NCBI RefSeq assembly: GCF_002158905.1
Contig: NZ_CP021431.1
Location: 2,356,001-2,420,000 of the forward strand
Length of the DNA stretch: 64,000 bases
Direction: 5' to 3'
Source of the DNA: Yoonia vestfoldensis
GTDB taxonomy: Bacteria; Pseudomonadota; Alphaproteobacteria; Rhodobacterales; Rhodobacteraceae
Shown here: positions 1 to 9,518 of the stretch, piece after piece
Position numbering within the stretch: position 1 is the stretch's first letter
Layout: each line of letters starts with the position of its first letter
Notes under the pieces: model-generated
What the model saw: only the letters and a program-made list of their open reading frames with translations
The model's database searches: none
Told to the model about the DNA's origin: nothing
Translations under genes and position numbers: made by a program

Positions 1-133
1 AAGCATGCCTCACTTTTATCATCGTCCCATTCGAACTCCATGCTTTGATGTAGGCCATTGAACGACCTCGTTCAAGTGGGATTACTCAGTGTCGTGCCTT
101 GTTAATTCGATAGACCAGACCCCTTCATAACAA

Positions 134-159
134 CAGGCCGGACATTTCTGCCCGGCCCA
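134..159 (-). terminator. Terminator hairpin after integrase 1
   Basis: A GC-rich inverted repeat (GGCCGG at 136-141 and CCGGCC at 152-157) lies about 45 bases past the stop codon of the first integrase. A closely related hairpin follows integrase 2 at 18811-18838, which supports common descent of the two integrase modules. Confidence 0.55.
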
Positions 160-200
160 CCTGCTCTCAGGGTAGCGTTGCAGGGTGCACAGCTAGATGT

Positions 201-1406
201 TCAGCACAGCCGACCTTGGATGACATCGCCATGTGACCCCATCCCCAGCGTGGCGGCCATCGCTGCTGTGCCGATGTTAGATGCATCCAGCAGGGTTTCT
301 TGCGTCAGATGTGCATAGCGTTGCGTCGTCTTGATCTGCGTATGGCCCAGCAGCTTTTGGACCTCATAGATCGACCGCCCGTTGTTGATCAGCAGGCTGG
401 CCAATGTATGGCGCAGGTCATGCAGACGGACATCGGGCAGCCCTGCCTTTTTGCGCGCAGTGTTCCAGGCGTAAAAGACATGCACATAAGGCTTCCCCGT
501 CTTTGGATTGCCAAAGATATATTGTGACCGCGAACACCCCTGCACCTGTTGCAGCACCGCCATAGCACCGTCATTGAGGGGAAGATGTCGCGCATAGCCG
601 GACTTAGTCTCTGGTATCCGCCACATGCCCTTTACCAGATCAACATCCTGCCATGTGGCATGCAGCGCCTCATTACGCCGTGCCCCTGTTAGCAGCAGGT
701 AGGCGACAATATGCTTAAGCATCGTGTTCTGAGATTTGCAGACCTCGTGATAAAGTCGTTTCACTTCTTCTGCTCTGACATACCTCTCTTTCTTGTTGTT
801 CTCCTTGAGCAGACGGATGCCATGCGTTGGGTTTTCTGTGACGCCTGCGATCTTCCAATCGCGCCATGCGAGATTAAACATGTACCGCAGCAAGATGAGC
901 CGCCGGTTAACGGAGCCCGGCGCAGCCCCCGCTGTCAAACCCGCCTGCTGCATCGTCAGAACGTCCTCAGTGGTGATTTCATCAAGATGCTTACTGCCAA
1001 AAGCTGGAATAAGGTGGGTACGGATCAACGTGTCATCGGTCTGCCAAGACCGCTTATTCGCCTGCGAAAACGGCATATAGCGGTCCCGCGCAAAATCCGC
1101 AAAAGTGGGGACCTGCCGCTTGACCGCCCTCTCAGCCAAAGGGTCAATGCCCATGGCAATCTTGTTGCGCATGCGGTCACAAAGCGTGCGGGCCTGAGGC
1201 AAGGTCACATGCTGTGCATCAGCCAGTTTCGCATAGCGGGTTTTGCCGCGGGTGTCGCGGTAGCGCAGATAAAACGTCCGCCCACCCGAGACACGAACCT
1301 CCAAACAGAGGCCTCTCATCGACGTATCGAAATATGTCTCTTTGCGTTTGCCGTCTGGACAGCAGGCGTGGGATAGGAATCGGGTGTCGAGTCTAGCTTT
1401 TGGCAT
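201..1406 (-). CDS. Tyrosine-type site-specific integrase (element 1)
   Basis: A 401-residue integrase of the tyrosine recombinase superfamily. It has an N-terminal arm-DNA-binding region (about 1-95), a SAM-like core-binding domain (about 100-200) and a catalytic domain (about 210-385). The catalytic set is visible: Arg243 (TGARRNEA), Lys268 (TKSG), His329 and Arg332 (HDLRH), His355 and the nucleophile Tyr364 (GHTQIKTTQRYAH). The start is set by a GGAGG ribosome site 7 bases upstream. It diverges from a broken XRE-type regulator and from the headless surface-protein gene whose recombination-like core is at 1915. It is a near twin of the 401-residue integrase at 17564. Family knowledge: such enzymes integrate and excise genomic islands. 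Inference: this one recognises the CGCTCACTACAG core inside the surface-protein gene. Confidence 0.93.
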   Translation of the reverse strand: MPKARLDTRFLSHACCPDGKRKETYFDTSMRGLCLEVRVSGGRTFYLRYRDTRGKTRYAKLADAQHVTLPQARTLCDRMRNKIAMGIDPLAERAVKRQVPTFADFARDRYMPFSQANKRSWQTDDTLIRTHLIPAFGSKHLDEITTEDVLTMQQAGLTAGAAPGSVNRRLILLRYMFNLAWRDWKIAGVTENPTHGIRLLKENNKKERYVRAEEVKRLYHEVCKSQNTMLKHIVAYLLLTGARRNEALHATWQDVDLVKGMWRIPETKSGYARHLPLNDGAMAVLQQVQGCSRSQYIFGNPKTGKPYVHVFYAWNTARKKAGLPDVRLHDLRHTLASLLINNGRSIYEVQKLLGHTQIKTTQRYAHLTQETLLDASNIGTAAMAATLGMGSHGDVIQGRLC

Positions 1407-1486
1407 AAGAGGCCTCCAAATAAGCGGTAAATCAGATAATTGGTCAAATAGTCCAAAAGCGACACCAACGCTTCACCCAAGCCGCG

Positions 1487-1807
1487 ATGACACCACAAAG
1501 CTGGCCCCAGCCCTCAGGGCCGGTAGGTCAATATTAGGTATTCCGCAGGTCACCTTTGCGCATGATATGGGCATCTCGAAGTCCAAATTGGCGCGTGCAG
1601 AGACAACCGCGAGATCCATATCCAGCGGAGATATAGACGATGCATTAAGCGCATTCGTCGCGCAGGCGTGGTGATTGACCTGACGACAGAGGGCGCTCTG
1701 CGCCTCACTCTGCCCGATGACAAGCTGCATTTGATTGCAGCGGCAATGTCTGCGGATCTGGCCACGGATGAGGTGATCGAGGATACCACGCCTGAACACA
1801 GACCCTA
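1487..1807 (+). pseudogene. Broken XRE-type HTH regulator
   Basis: One frame encodes a helix-turn-helix (residues such as LRAGRSILGIPQVTFA and KSKLARAETTA, 1499-1615). The typical C-terminal continuation (AGVVIDLTTEGALRLTLPDD) lies in another frame from about 1660 to 1807. The two halves join only if a frameshift near 1620-1660 is allowed, so the gene looks inactivated. It is divergent from integrase 1, at the same relative place as the intact XRE gene (17144-17506) beside integrase 2. Inference: it is a decayed control gene for the element. The exact 5' end is uncertain. Confidence 0.6.
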
Positions 1808-1914
1808 AAACCACAGAAGATGGACTAGGTATAAATTAGGTCCGACGAAACATGGGGGTCTAGGTACTGCTCGGTGCCAAATAATACGGAAGTTTTGAAA
1901 CTGCCGAGCTTGGT
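1808..1914. promoter_or_regulatory. Integrase-side flank of core 1
   Basis: About 100 bases between the broken regulator and the core, with no ORF. It contains repeated AGGT-type words (CTAGGTAT at 1826, TTAGGTCC at 1836, CTAGGTAC at 1860), which could be integrase arm sites. In the frame of the following tail gene there is a stop at 1896-1898 and no start codon. Confidence 0.35.
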
Positions 1915-1926
1915 CGCTCACTACAG
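1915..1926 (+). other. Putative recombination core 1
   Basis: CGCTCACTACAG, identical to the core in the intact surface-protein gene (complement of 45802-45813) and in tail 3 (complement of 30952-30963). Similarity to the intact gene begins here and is absent upstream. It lies in frame Leu-Thr-Thr, as in all four copies. The role as a crossover site is inferred. Confidence 0.65.
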
Positions 1927-4412
1927 GGGTTGATCTGGGTGCAGCTTTTACAGGCGGTGCTGGCGATGATACGTTTGTTTCCGACAATACTGCGACTGCT
2001 AAGACCTCCTCTGCCGCTGATGAACTGGATGGCGGCGCTGGCACAGATACGCTTAAGGTTTATTCAGCTGGTAGCGGCGATGTTGTTGGGACGCTCACTG
2101 GTATCGAGGTGGTTTCGATCTACGATCTAGACGATGTATTGGATCTTACAGGCGCGTCCACTGTGGCAACGGTAAATGTTGTCCGTGGGGATGGTACGCA
2201 GTCGATTAAAGTCGATGGTGCTGGCGTAGTAAATCTTGAGAATTTCGCTCTATCGTCAACTAATGCGGCGGCTGACGTGTCTCTCGATTTTGGCGCGACT
2301 GCTACAACTGCAACAATTGGTCTCAATAAAATTGTTGCTGGTGCTACCGCCGCTGTTGATGATGTAACGCTAGTGGGCGCAAAGCTAACCACCGTGAATA
2401 TTAATGTCACTGGCACCAAATCAGTTGTTGAGGCGATTGACACTGTGGCTGCATCGGCTGTCAACATTGATGCCGCAGTTGCGCTCGAGACAAACAACCT
2501 TGCCACAACTTCTTCGGCCGCAACCCTGACAGTATCTGGCGTTGGCAAGGTCGATGTTGGTGCGCTTGATGTCGGATTTACTACAGTGAACGCGTCCGGC
2601 AACTCGGGTGGTTTGGTCGCGCAGATAGGTACCAATGACCAGACAGTTCTGACGGGGTCATCTGGCGACGACGTTATCACTGCATCAACAACAGATGCAT
2701 TAGCGTCGACTGATAAGCTAGCTGTGAATGCAGGTGCCGGCAACGATACACTGATCATAGCTGCGGCAGCTGACGTAAACACCGCTGCTGATGGTGCAAG
2801 GTATACCGGTTTTGAAACGGTACGAGTAACCGAAAATCTCGACATGTCTTTGATTGCTGGCGTTACTGGAATTGAAGTTGCGTCCGCTGGTGGCGTGTAC
2901 ACCAATATGACGGCCGCTCAACTGGCGAACATTACATTTTTGGCCGATAACACAACAAGCACTACATTTACACTCGCGAGCGCAACTGGACTTGCTGACA
3001 CTGCTACTATCCGTTTGGCTTCCGCTACAGCCACGTCGAACGTAGACGTGATCGGTGTGTCCGTGATCGGTGTTGAGACTGTAAACATTATCGCCTCGAC
3101 AGGCACTAACACGTCTGGTGACTCTGACTTTGGCTTTCTTGCTAATGCGGCAGACTCGGTAAAGGCTGTAAACATCTCGGGATCCGCAGATGTGGATCTC
3201 AATATTGTTGCTAATACTTTTGACGTTGTTGCAGTCGCAATTAATGCCTCGGGCCTGACTGGGACTGGTCACCTCGAAATTACGGGTGGTGTTTTGGTTT
3301 CCGGTTCTACGGTGGTTGGCTCGGCAAATGGTGATACAATTGTAGTGTCGACAACAACAGGTACCGCCTATAGCACTGGAGCGGGTGATGATAAAATCAC
3401 AACTGCGGCAGCCAGCTTGGCTCAAACTGGTGCGAACGACAACAGCATCAACGGTGGTGACGGTACCGATACTATTCATATCTCGGACAACGGATCGACA
3501 TTGACTGATAACCATTTTATCGGGTTGTCTAACGTCGAAAAGCTTTCGTATGATGACGGTGGTGCTGTTTCACTTACTACTGGTTCTGCTTTCAGTTCTG
3601 CTTTTGGTAGTGGCGTAACAATTACTGCCGCGGGTATGGATGACGCCGCGACTTTCACCTACGCTGGTGGTCTATTCTCTGGAAATGCAACGCTGGCTGT
3701 TACAACAGCCGGTGTCGGTAACGCGACTGGTGAGAACATTACAATCACCACTGGCGGTGGCACAGACTCGGTGACACTAACTGCGGCATCCTGGGTTGGC
3801 GTCGCTGGCGACACGTCAGTGATCGCTATCACCACTAATGCAGGTAACGACACCATCTCGTTGTCGGGCTATAATCTTGCGGCAAATACAACCACGATCG
3901 CGATTCAGATTGATGCTGGTACAGGGGCTGATACGATTACGTTGTCTGGTGATAACGGTGCTGGGGCAACGGCTTACGCTAACTTTGTGATCAATGGTGG
4001 CGATTCGACGATCGCAGCATATGATAGGATTACCGGCTTTGAGGTTGGTGACGCTACAAACTATTCAAGCGCACTCGACTTCGATGGTACTTCTGCAAAA
4101 GCGACTGCGGTTACAGCTGATGGTGTTGCCGGTTACTCATCCGCTGAATTGACTATGACCATCTCTGCTGCAGGTATCGTAACCTTTGCAGGAACGAGTG
4201 CGGCCGGACTTACTGCTACGAATGTCATTTCAATTCTTGACGCGGAGATTACCACATCTACCCATACCGCGATCTGGAGTGATGGTACGGACTCCTATGT
4301 GTTCAACGCTAATAGCACTGGGGATAGTGTTGTGATGCTCGTTGGGCTGACAGGAGTGGATGCATTGGTCACGAGTGCCGGGCTTGGTGCAAACGATCTG
4401 TTCATTGCCTAA
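1917..4412 (+). pseudogene. Headless RTX/S-layer-like surface protein, tail 1
   Basis: An open frame of about 830 codons running from the core to TAA at 4410. It lacks the roughly 85-residue head (lipobox and Thr/Pro linker) of the intact gene at 43235-46072. The first possible internal start is GTG at 2109, without a good ribosome site. It starts Leu-Thr-Thr-Gly and soon contains the GGAGDDTF-type motif. The rest is Ala/Thr/Gly/Asp-rich beta-strand repeat sequence with scattered RTX-like motifs (GAGDDKI, GGDGTDTI, GTGADTI) and a hydrophobic C-terminus (NDLFIA), as in T1SS substrates. It is probably silent where it stands, but intact in frame and usable if joined to a head. It is a real protein family member; its unexpressed state is inferred. 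Confidence 0.85.
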
Positions 4413-4432
4413 GATCCGTCGGATAGCCTTGA

Positions 4433-4468
4433 AGTGTTTTCCTGCCCCTTTCGGGGCAGGAAAACACT
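4433..4468 (+). terminator. Strong hairpin after tail 1
   Basis: Perfect 16-bp stem (4433-4448 with 4453-4468) and TTTC loop. It holds CCTGCCCC/GGGGCAGG, shared in type with the hairpin after the intact gene (43193-43212). Confidence 0.8.
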
Positions 4469-4474
4469 AGCTAA

Positions 4475-4623
4475 GATATTCTTACCAAGCATCATCCTTG
4501 ATGTTGAAGCTGCCGCTGCCACTGAGCATTCATTTGCTGCCAAACGCATTGGGCACCGTAGGTTTCTGAGTTTTGGTCCTTCTCATGGTAAGTAAAAGCC
4601 CCGTGCGCAAGTGCGGGGTTTTT
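4475..4623 (+). repeat. Conserved intergenic element between tail and SapC gene (copy 1)
   Basis: About 150 bases found three times (also 28547-28700 and 43031-43178, both minus) between a surface-protein terminator and a SapC gene or its cargo. It ends in a hairpin with a T run (CCCCG at 4599, CGGGG at 4614, then TTTTT). The middle part is strongly conserved. It can be read as a short peptide, DVEAAAATEHSFAAKRIG, without a start codon, so it may be the relic of a coding end or a structured RNA. Copy 2 of the module (14.7-14.9 kb) lacks it. Confidence 0.6.
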
Positions 4624-4646
4624 CCATAAACATCGTCAGGAACGCT

Positions 4647-5522
4647 ATGCCCCGCTATGAGCTGATCACCAAAACCGGCTTTGCCGCGCAGGCCTGGCGG
4701 CGCTATGACAGCTATGCCTTTGCCGCCACGGATGCCGTGGCCCCCTTGGTGGTGCAGGAACTGGCCAAGGCCTGCATGAGCCTGCCCATCGCCTTCATCC
4801 AGCAAAACGACGCCTTTGTTCCCCATGCCGTGCAGGGGCTGGAACCCGGCCGTAACCTCTTTGTTGTCAACGGAAAATGGGTCGCGCCCTATACCCCTGC
4901 GGCCTATCGCGGCTATCCGTTCGCGCTGGCCAAGGGCGAGGATGACCAGCTGCATCTGTGCATCGACATGGACAGCGGTCTGGTGGACGCGGATGGCGAT
5001 CAGCCGTTTTTTGACGACGCGGGCGAGGCCGCGCAACCGGTCAAGGACGCGCTGAATTTCCTGCAACAGATCCACAACAACCGCGCCGTCACCCAGCGGG
5101 TCTGCGCCGCACTGGCCGCCGAAGACCTGTTCCAGCCGTGGCCGCTGAAGGTGCAAACCCCCGAAGGCGAACGCAATATCGACGGCCTGTTCCGCATCGA
5201 CGAGGCACGGCTGAATAGCCTTTCCCCCGACGCCTTGGCGCGGGTGCAAAAGGCCGGTGGTCTGCCCGTCGCTTATTGCCAATTGCTCAGCATGGGCAAT
5301 ATCCAGACCCTCGGCCTGATTGCGCGCAAATTGGACGAGGTGAAAAACCGGATGCCCGAAATGAGCGACCAGATCGATGTTGACGGGATATTGCAGCGGC
5401 ATAAATCTTCAGAACCGGTTCAGGATCTGGCACCGGTCGAAAACGACAATGTCGTCAATATCGCCGCCGATACCGGCGATTTCGATCTGTCGGCATTTGT
5501 GAAACCCGGCAAGAGCGATTAG
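4647..5522 (+). CDS. SapC-family protein, module 1
   Basis: A 291-residue protein of the SapC family (PF07277 type), named after a gene of the Campylobacter surface-layer locus; its biochemical role is unknown. The start is the ATG giving MPRYELITK, preceded by AGGAA. This start is conserved in all four copies here, whereas longer starts are not. No signal peptide or membrane segment is visible, so it is probably cytoplasmic. It lies after the surface-protein tail and before two DUF6447 genes. Inference: it helps produce or export the T1SS surface protein. Close copies are at 13823, 25268 and 42121. Confidence 0.88.
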   Translation: MPRYELITKTGFAAQAWRRYDSYAFAATDAVAPLVVQELAKACMSLPIAFIQQNDAFVPHAVQGLEPGRNLFVVNGKWVAPYTPAAYRGYPFALAKGEDDQLHLCIDMDSGLVDADGDQPFFDDAGEAAQPVKDALNFLQQIHNNRAVTQRVCAALAAEDLFQPWPLKVQTPEGERNIDGLFRIDEARLNSLSPDALARVQKAGGLPVAYCQLLSMGNIQTLGLIARKLDEVKNRMPEMSDQIDVDGILQRHKSSEPVQDLAPVENDNVVNIAADTGDFDLSAFVKPGKSD

Positions 5523-5584
5523 ATATATATCCAGCGCGGTTGGCCAATGACCCCGTAACACAACCCATGAAACGAGAGAGCGAA

Positions 5585-5788
5585 ATGACCAAGACCAAAG
5601 CCGCCACAATTACCATTGACGATCAAACCTATGATCTGGCCGATCTGTCCGAGGCCGCACGCGCCCATATCGCCAATATCCAGTTTGTTGATCAACAAAT
5701 CCAGCAGCTGAACAATGAATGGGCGGTCTGCGACACGGCCCGCATGGCCTATACCTCTGCATTCAGCCGGGAATTGGCCAAGGCCTGA
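5585..5788 (+). CDS. DUF6447-like small protein A, module 1
   Basis: A 67-residue protein beginning MTKTKAATITIDDQTYDL, with GAGAG upstream. It has a short beta-hairpin-like N-terminus (ITIDDQTY) and a C-terminal helix (AHIANIQFVDQQIQQLNNEW) that is probably a coiled coil. It is a paralogue of the next gene. Longer upstream starts are not conserved among the four copies, which fixes this start. Function unknown. The consistent link with SapC and the T1SS surface protein suggests a small chaperone or adaptor (inference). Confidence 0.82.
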   Translation: MTKTKAATITIDDQTYDLADLSEAARAHIANIQFVDQQIQQLNNEWAVCDTARMAYTSAFSRELAKA

Positions 5789-5833
5789 TCCGGCAAAAGA
5801 TTTGACGACGACATTAAGAAGAGAAAGACTGAA

Positions 5834-6031
5834 ATGCCCAAAATCACCGTAGACGGCACCGAATACGATACCGAGAACCTCAGCACGAATGGCAAGGCCC
5901 AATTGGCCAGCCTGCAATTTCTCGAAGTGCAGATGCAAAAGCTGAAGAACGAAATTGCGGTCTATCAGACAGCGCGCGCTGGTTATGCCGCCGCTTTGCA
6001 GAACGAACTTGCCAAAATCGAGGCAAAGTAA
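5834..6031 (+). CDS. DUF6447 family small protein B, module 1
   Basis: A 65-residue protein starting MPKITVDGTEYDTENL, followed by a helix with QLASLQFLEVQMQKLKNEI and QTARAGYAAAL, the pattern I associate with DUF6447. A ribosome site (AAGAGAAAG) lies upstream. It is paralogous to protein A, so the pair may form a heteromeric coiled coil (inference). Four near-identical copies exist in the window. Confidence 0.85.
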   Translation: MPKITVDGTEYDTENLSTNGKAQLASLQFLEVQMQKLKNEIAVYQTARAGYAAALQNELAKIEAK

Positions 6032-6035
6032 CGCC

Positions 6036-6314
6036 ATGAATGCCATCACAGCCATGATATTGGCGACCGGCATGATCGGGGCGGCAGCGATCCTGTCGCC
6101 CTATTCGCCGGTGGCAGTGGCGCAGACCCAGCCTGCGCCGCAGACTGGCGCGGTATCGCAGGGCAGCGACGCCTTGCTGACCATGCCGCTGTTGGCGGAC
6201 AAAGGCTGGTTCGTGCACGCCCACGGCGGCCGCGTGCGCGCCTGCACCGCCGACGGTGCCAGTGTCGCAGGCGAAAGACCCGCGCCCAAATGTTCGCAGT
6301 GGAGCGACTATTGA
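6036..6314 (+). CDS. Small exported two-cysteine protein, module 1
   Basis: A 92-residue protein. An N-terminal hydrophobic stretch (ITAMILATGMIGAAAILS) is followed by VAVAQTQPAP, a good signal-peptide cleavage region, so it is probably periplasmic. The mature part keeps two cysteines (RVRACTADG and PAPKCSQW) that could form a disulfide. It starts 4 bases after the DUF6447 stop and so is translationally coupled. In this copy the linker (PQTGAVSQGS) differs from the other three. Function unknown. Confidence 0.78.
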   Translation: MNAITAMILATGMIGAAAILSPYSPVAVAQTQPAPQTGAVSQGSDALLTMPLLADKGWFVHAHGGRVRACTADGASVAGERPAPKCSQWSDY

Positions 6315-6769
6315 TCGGTGCGTAGGTGCATTGACGAAAACTGCTGCATAGACATGCAGGACGCCCCGGCGCGCAAATCCGCGCGTTCGAACAGACGCAG
6401 CGCGCGGGTAAATCGCCGGTTATCAGCCGTTTAGCTGGGCGTCTTGTGATTTCTTATCCCTTGACCGTGACAGGTTCTAAATCCCTGCCATGCGGGCCGG
6501 CGATTTGCTGGCATCATCCGCAGGCTTTGCCGGATCTTGCCGGGCGACGTATCATCTAGGGGGTAAATGGCGGACTGGGGATCCGCCTAACACTAATTCA
6601 CTGCGGTTCTATCATGTTCTATATAACATGTTTTACAGTGACTTAGCGTGAGTGTGTAAATTGAAGTGTTCATGGCTGTTCGCTTGCGTTCCCATAAAAC
6701 TACGCTATTTTCGGGGAACGTTTATGGGAACGATTGCCGCCTGGTCGCGGTACCGCCGGAGGATACCAG
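6315..6769. other. Gene-free junction between module 1 and the P4-like island
   Basis: 455 bases without a supported gene. The first ~35 bases match the region after the two-Cys gene in the other modules, then similarity ends. The 236-residue gene that follows in the other three modules is absent. A near-palindrome CATGTT-6-AACATG (6613-6630) lies upstream of the island integrase and may be an operator. I could not identify an attachment-site duplicate. Confidence 0.5.
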
Positions 6770-8044
6770 ATGCCCAAGAAGCTGAGCAAAGCGCTGACAC
6801 CACTGCAGGTAAAGAACGCCAAGCCGGGGCGCCACGCCGATGGCGATGGCCTGCACCTGCTGGTCAAGAAGACCGGAGCACGCTCTTGGGTCTATCGGTT
6901 CATGCTGGATGGCAATGCCCGGGATGTTGGCTTGTCTCGTTGTGCTGAGGCAATAGAGCTGCTGCGCAGGTCTGGCGGCGAGGAACTGACGCTAGCGCAG
7001 GCGCGCGATATCGCTGCGATATATCGCATGAAGGTCAAGGCCGGGATTGACCCGCTCATGGAGCGCGATGAGGCTGCGGCGCAGGCCGCTGCAGCCAAGC
7101 AAGCACAGCAAGTAGCCAGTGTTACGTTCAAGGCTACCGCAGAGGGGTATATTGAGGCCAATGAAGGCAGCTGGCGCAACGCCAAGCACCGTCAGCAATG
7201 GACAAATACACTTGCAACCTACGTTTACCCTATGATCGGGGATATGGCTGTCTCGGACGTGGACACGCCCCATGTGCTCGCAGTGCTGGAGCCGATATGG
7301 AAAGCCAAGCCTGAAACTGCTGCGCGGGTGCGCGGCAGGGTAGAAGCCATCCTCGATGCAGCCAAAGTGAGAGCGTACAGGACAGGCGAGAACCCTGCAC
7401 GCTGGCGGGGCCATCTTGCGCAGATACTGCCAGCACGGACACGGCTGTCACGCGGGCATCACAAGGCCGCCCCCTATGCTGCTGTGCCAGGCATCCTGCA
7501 GGGGCTACGTACGCGCAAGGCGGTGGCTGCACTTGCGCTGGAGTTCACAATCCTGACTGCCGCGCGTACCGGAGAAGTGGTCGGCGCAACTTGGGCAGAG
7601 ATCGATCTGGACAAGGCAGTATGGACTATCGCCGCAAACCGCATGAAGGCAGGCCGGGAACATCGGGTGCCGCTGTCTGATCGGGCCATATCGATACTTG
7701 CGGCTGTCAAGAAACTGGATAGCCCATGGGTTTTTCCCGGAGTGCGAGGCGGTCAGATGTCTAACATGGCGATGGCTATGCTGCTGCGTCGCATGAAAAG
7801 TGACGTGACCGTGCACGGCTTCCGCTCCAGCTTCCGCGACTGGGCTGCCGAATGCACAGGTTATCCGCATGAGGTCTGCGAAATGGCACTGGCGCATAGC
7901 ATCGGCAACAAGGTCGAGGCTGCCTATCGGCGCGGCGATCTGTTCGAGAAGCGGAGACGCCTGATGGTCGACTGGGCTGAGTTCTGCGCTGGTGAACTGG
8001 CGTTTGGGGGCGAAGTTGTGCCAATCAGAATGGTGGCGCAATGA
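6770..8044 (+). CDS. P4-type tyrosine integrase of a satellite-like island
   Basis: A 424-residue integrase of the DUF4102/arm-binding P4 type. The N-terminus MPKKLSKALTPLQVKNAKPG with HADGDGLHL is typical of this group. The catalytic motifs are TAARTGE (Arg), HGFRSSFRDWA (His-x-x-Arg) and LAHSIGNKVEAAYRRG (His and Tyr). GGAGG eight bases before this ATG sets the start. It is different from the 401-residue integrases of the surface-protein modules and heads a five-gene run ending in a primase-helicase. Inference: it integrates this island. Confidence 0.92.
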   Translation: MPKKLSKALTPLQVKNAKPGRHADGDGLHLLVKKTGARSWVYRFMLDGNARDVGLSRCAEAIELLRRSGGEELTLAQARDIAAIYRMKVKAGIDPLMERDEAAAQAAAAKQAQQVASVTFKATAEGYIEANEGSWRNAKHRQQWTNTLATYVYPMIGDMAVSDVDTPHVLAVLEPIWKAKPETAARVRGRVEAILDAAKVRAYRTGENPARWRGHLAQILPARTRLSRGHHKAAPYAAVPGILQGLRTRKAVAALALEFTILTAARTGEVVGATWAEIDLDKAVWTIAANRMKAGREHRVPLSDRAISILAAVKKLDSPWVFPGVRGGQMSNMAMAMLLRRMKSDVTVHGFRSSFRDWAAECTGYPHEVCEMALAHSIGNKVEAAYRRGDLFEKRRRLMVDWAEFCAGELAFGGEVVPIRMVAQ

Positions 8045-8691
8045 GCCGGGACCCAGTGAACATAAGTTTAACTGAAGCACTCACATGGCTGGCGTTTGGC
8101 GAGAGACTTGATCAACAGGGGTATATCAACGCCACTTCATCCATGAAATTTAACGATGAGAGACAGTTACTTTTGGACGCTTTGCAGAGATTGATTGGAA
8201 AGGCGCTAACAGGTTCGATTGAAATTTATGGGAAATACTGCGGGTCAAATGGTAACGTTTCACCTGTTGCGCGCGCAGTTACCGTACTGGAGCTGGCAAG
8301 TTATCGAGCATTCGATCTGACGATAGACGGCTTAAGGCATGGCAATGGCCTACAATGGCTTCCACATGAAGTCTCGGTATGGGAATATCAGCCACTGCAA
8401 TCTTCAGCTCACTTTCAAGATGTTACAGTGAGGTACACCAGCTTAAAACATCACCTCAACCGAGGTACCAAGCCGCTCTCTGGAGCTGCCAGAAAAGAGA
8501 AGCTTGCTCCGTCTGAATATCAGGCATGGTTTGAAAAACTGTCAAAAGATCAGAAGGTTGCAAGCGAAAAGAACCTGATTGAAATCTGTCAGCGAGATCA
8601 TCCAGATCATCGCATTATTCGCCAAAAAATACGCAACCTTAAAAAATCACAAGGGCCGTTGAAGCGGGGCCCAAAAACTCGAGACCTTTAA
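8041..8691 (+). CDS. Island protein of unknown function
   Basis: A 216-residue protein whose ATG overlaps the integrase stop. No family recognised. The C-terminal third is basic (HRIIRQKIRNLKKS and RGPKTRD), which would suit DNA binding. Base composition is more AT-rich than the integrase before it. Confidence 0.7.
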   Translation: MSRDPVNISLTEALTWLAFGERLDQQGYINATSSMKFNDERQLLLDALQRLIGKALTGSIEIYGKYCGSNGNVSPVARAVTVLELASYRAFDLTIDGLRHGNGLQWLPHEVSVWEYQPLQSSAHFQDVTVRYTSLKHHLNRGTKPLSGAARKEKLAPSEYQAWFEKLSKDQKVASEKNLIEICQRDHPDHRIIRQKIRNLKKSQGPLKRGPKTRDL

Positions 8692-8774
8692 AAAACGGCG
8701 AAATTACCGCGAAACTATTCGGCGAAATTATTTCGTGTGAGTCCTGCCTCAGTCAATCACGACCGAGGTGAATC

Positions 8775-8984
8775 ATGTCGACCACACATATCCAGAAGCT
8801 GGCCTACAGCATCCGCGAGGCTTGCGAGACGTCCAGCTTAGGCAAAACAACCATTTACGCACTGATAGGCCAAGGCAGGCTACAGGCTGTCCGCGTCGGT
8901 GGCCGTACCGTCATTCCTGCAGAAAGTCTGACTGCACTGATCAACGGCGATAATGTCCGTGTTGGGCGCGGAGACGCGCAATGA
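8775..8984 (+). CDS. Excisionase/AlpA-like HTH protein
   Basis: A 69-residue protein that is essentially a single helix-turn-helix of the excisionase (HTH_17) type: AYSIREACETSSLGKTTIYA, then RVGGRTVIPAESL. GAGGTGAAT precedes the ATG. Proteins of this class bend DNA for excision or regulate integrase genes. Its position between integrase and primase fits a satellite control protein. Its stop overlaps the next start (ATGA). Confidence 0.82.
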   Translation: MSTTHIQKLAYSIREACETSSLGKTTIYALIGQGRLQAVRVGGRTVIPAESLTALINGDNVRVGRGDAQ

Positions 8985-9517
8985 CACACCCTGCCATCAA
9001 GTTCCTGAACATGCTCGACCGGAGCCCAGACGCAACGTTCAACATCGAGTGCTATACCGACTTGCCGAAGGGGGCTCAAAAACCCCAATCTGGCGCCATA
9101 GCCAAGCGCTTTCCTGATCTGACCATCGCCGACGCCGAGGAACTTCTTCCGCGCCTGCACGTCTTGAATGCGCGCGGGGCGGGCATCTTCGTCGCAGTCA
9201 ATCAATTCAACGGGCAAAGGGGCAAGATCAACCTGTCCCGTGTTCGAGGCGTTCATGCCGATCTTGATGGAGTTGACCAGCACGCGCTCGACACGATCCG
9301 CGCTATTCTGCAACCAACTATTGAGGTCCAAAGCAGCGGCCCAATGAATTGGCATTTCTATTGGCTAGTGGCCGACGGACAATCCCTAGAAGCTGCGGAT
9401 GCGGAAAGCATTAACCGGAGTCTTGTTCAGTTCGGCGCGGACCCTGCAGCGATCGATACTTCAAGGCTTCTGCGTCTGCCGGGTTTTTTACACATGAAGA
9501 ATCGCGAGGTTGCCTAA
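8981..9517 (+). CDS. RepB-like primase domain protein
   Basis: A 178-residue protein resembling the RepB-type (archaeo-eukaryotic primase superfamily) plasmid primase. Visible features are VRGVHADLDGVD (the acidic metal-binding strand), SSGPMNWHFYWLV, and DTSRLLRLPGFLHMKN near the C-terminus. It primes replication in plasmids and satellites. It is short and ends one base before the helicase gene, so the pair probably corresponds to a primase-helicase polyprotein found fused elsewhere. Confidence 0.8.
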   Translation: MTHPAIKFLNMLDRSPDATFNIECYTDLPKGAQKPQSGAIAKRFPDLTIADAEELLPRLHVLNARGAGIFVAVNQFNGQRGKINLSRVRGVHADLDGVDQHALDTIRAILQPTIEVQSSGPMNWHFYWLVADGQSLEAADAESINRSLVQFGADPAAIDTSRLLRLPGFLHMKNREVA

Positions 9518-9518
9518 A

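Noticed and set aside
711..1376. 221-codon ORF opposite integrase 1
   Set aside because: Shadow; the integrase on the other strand has full catalytic motifs and ribosome site.
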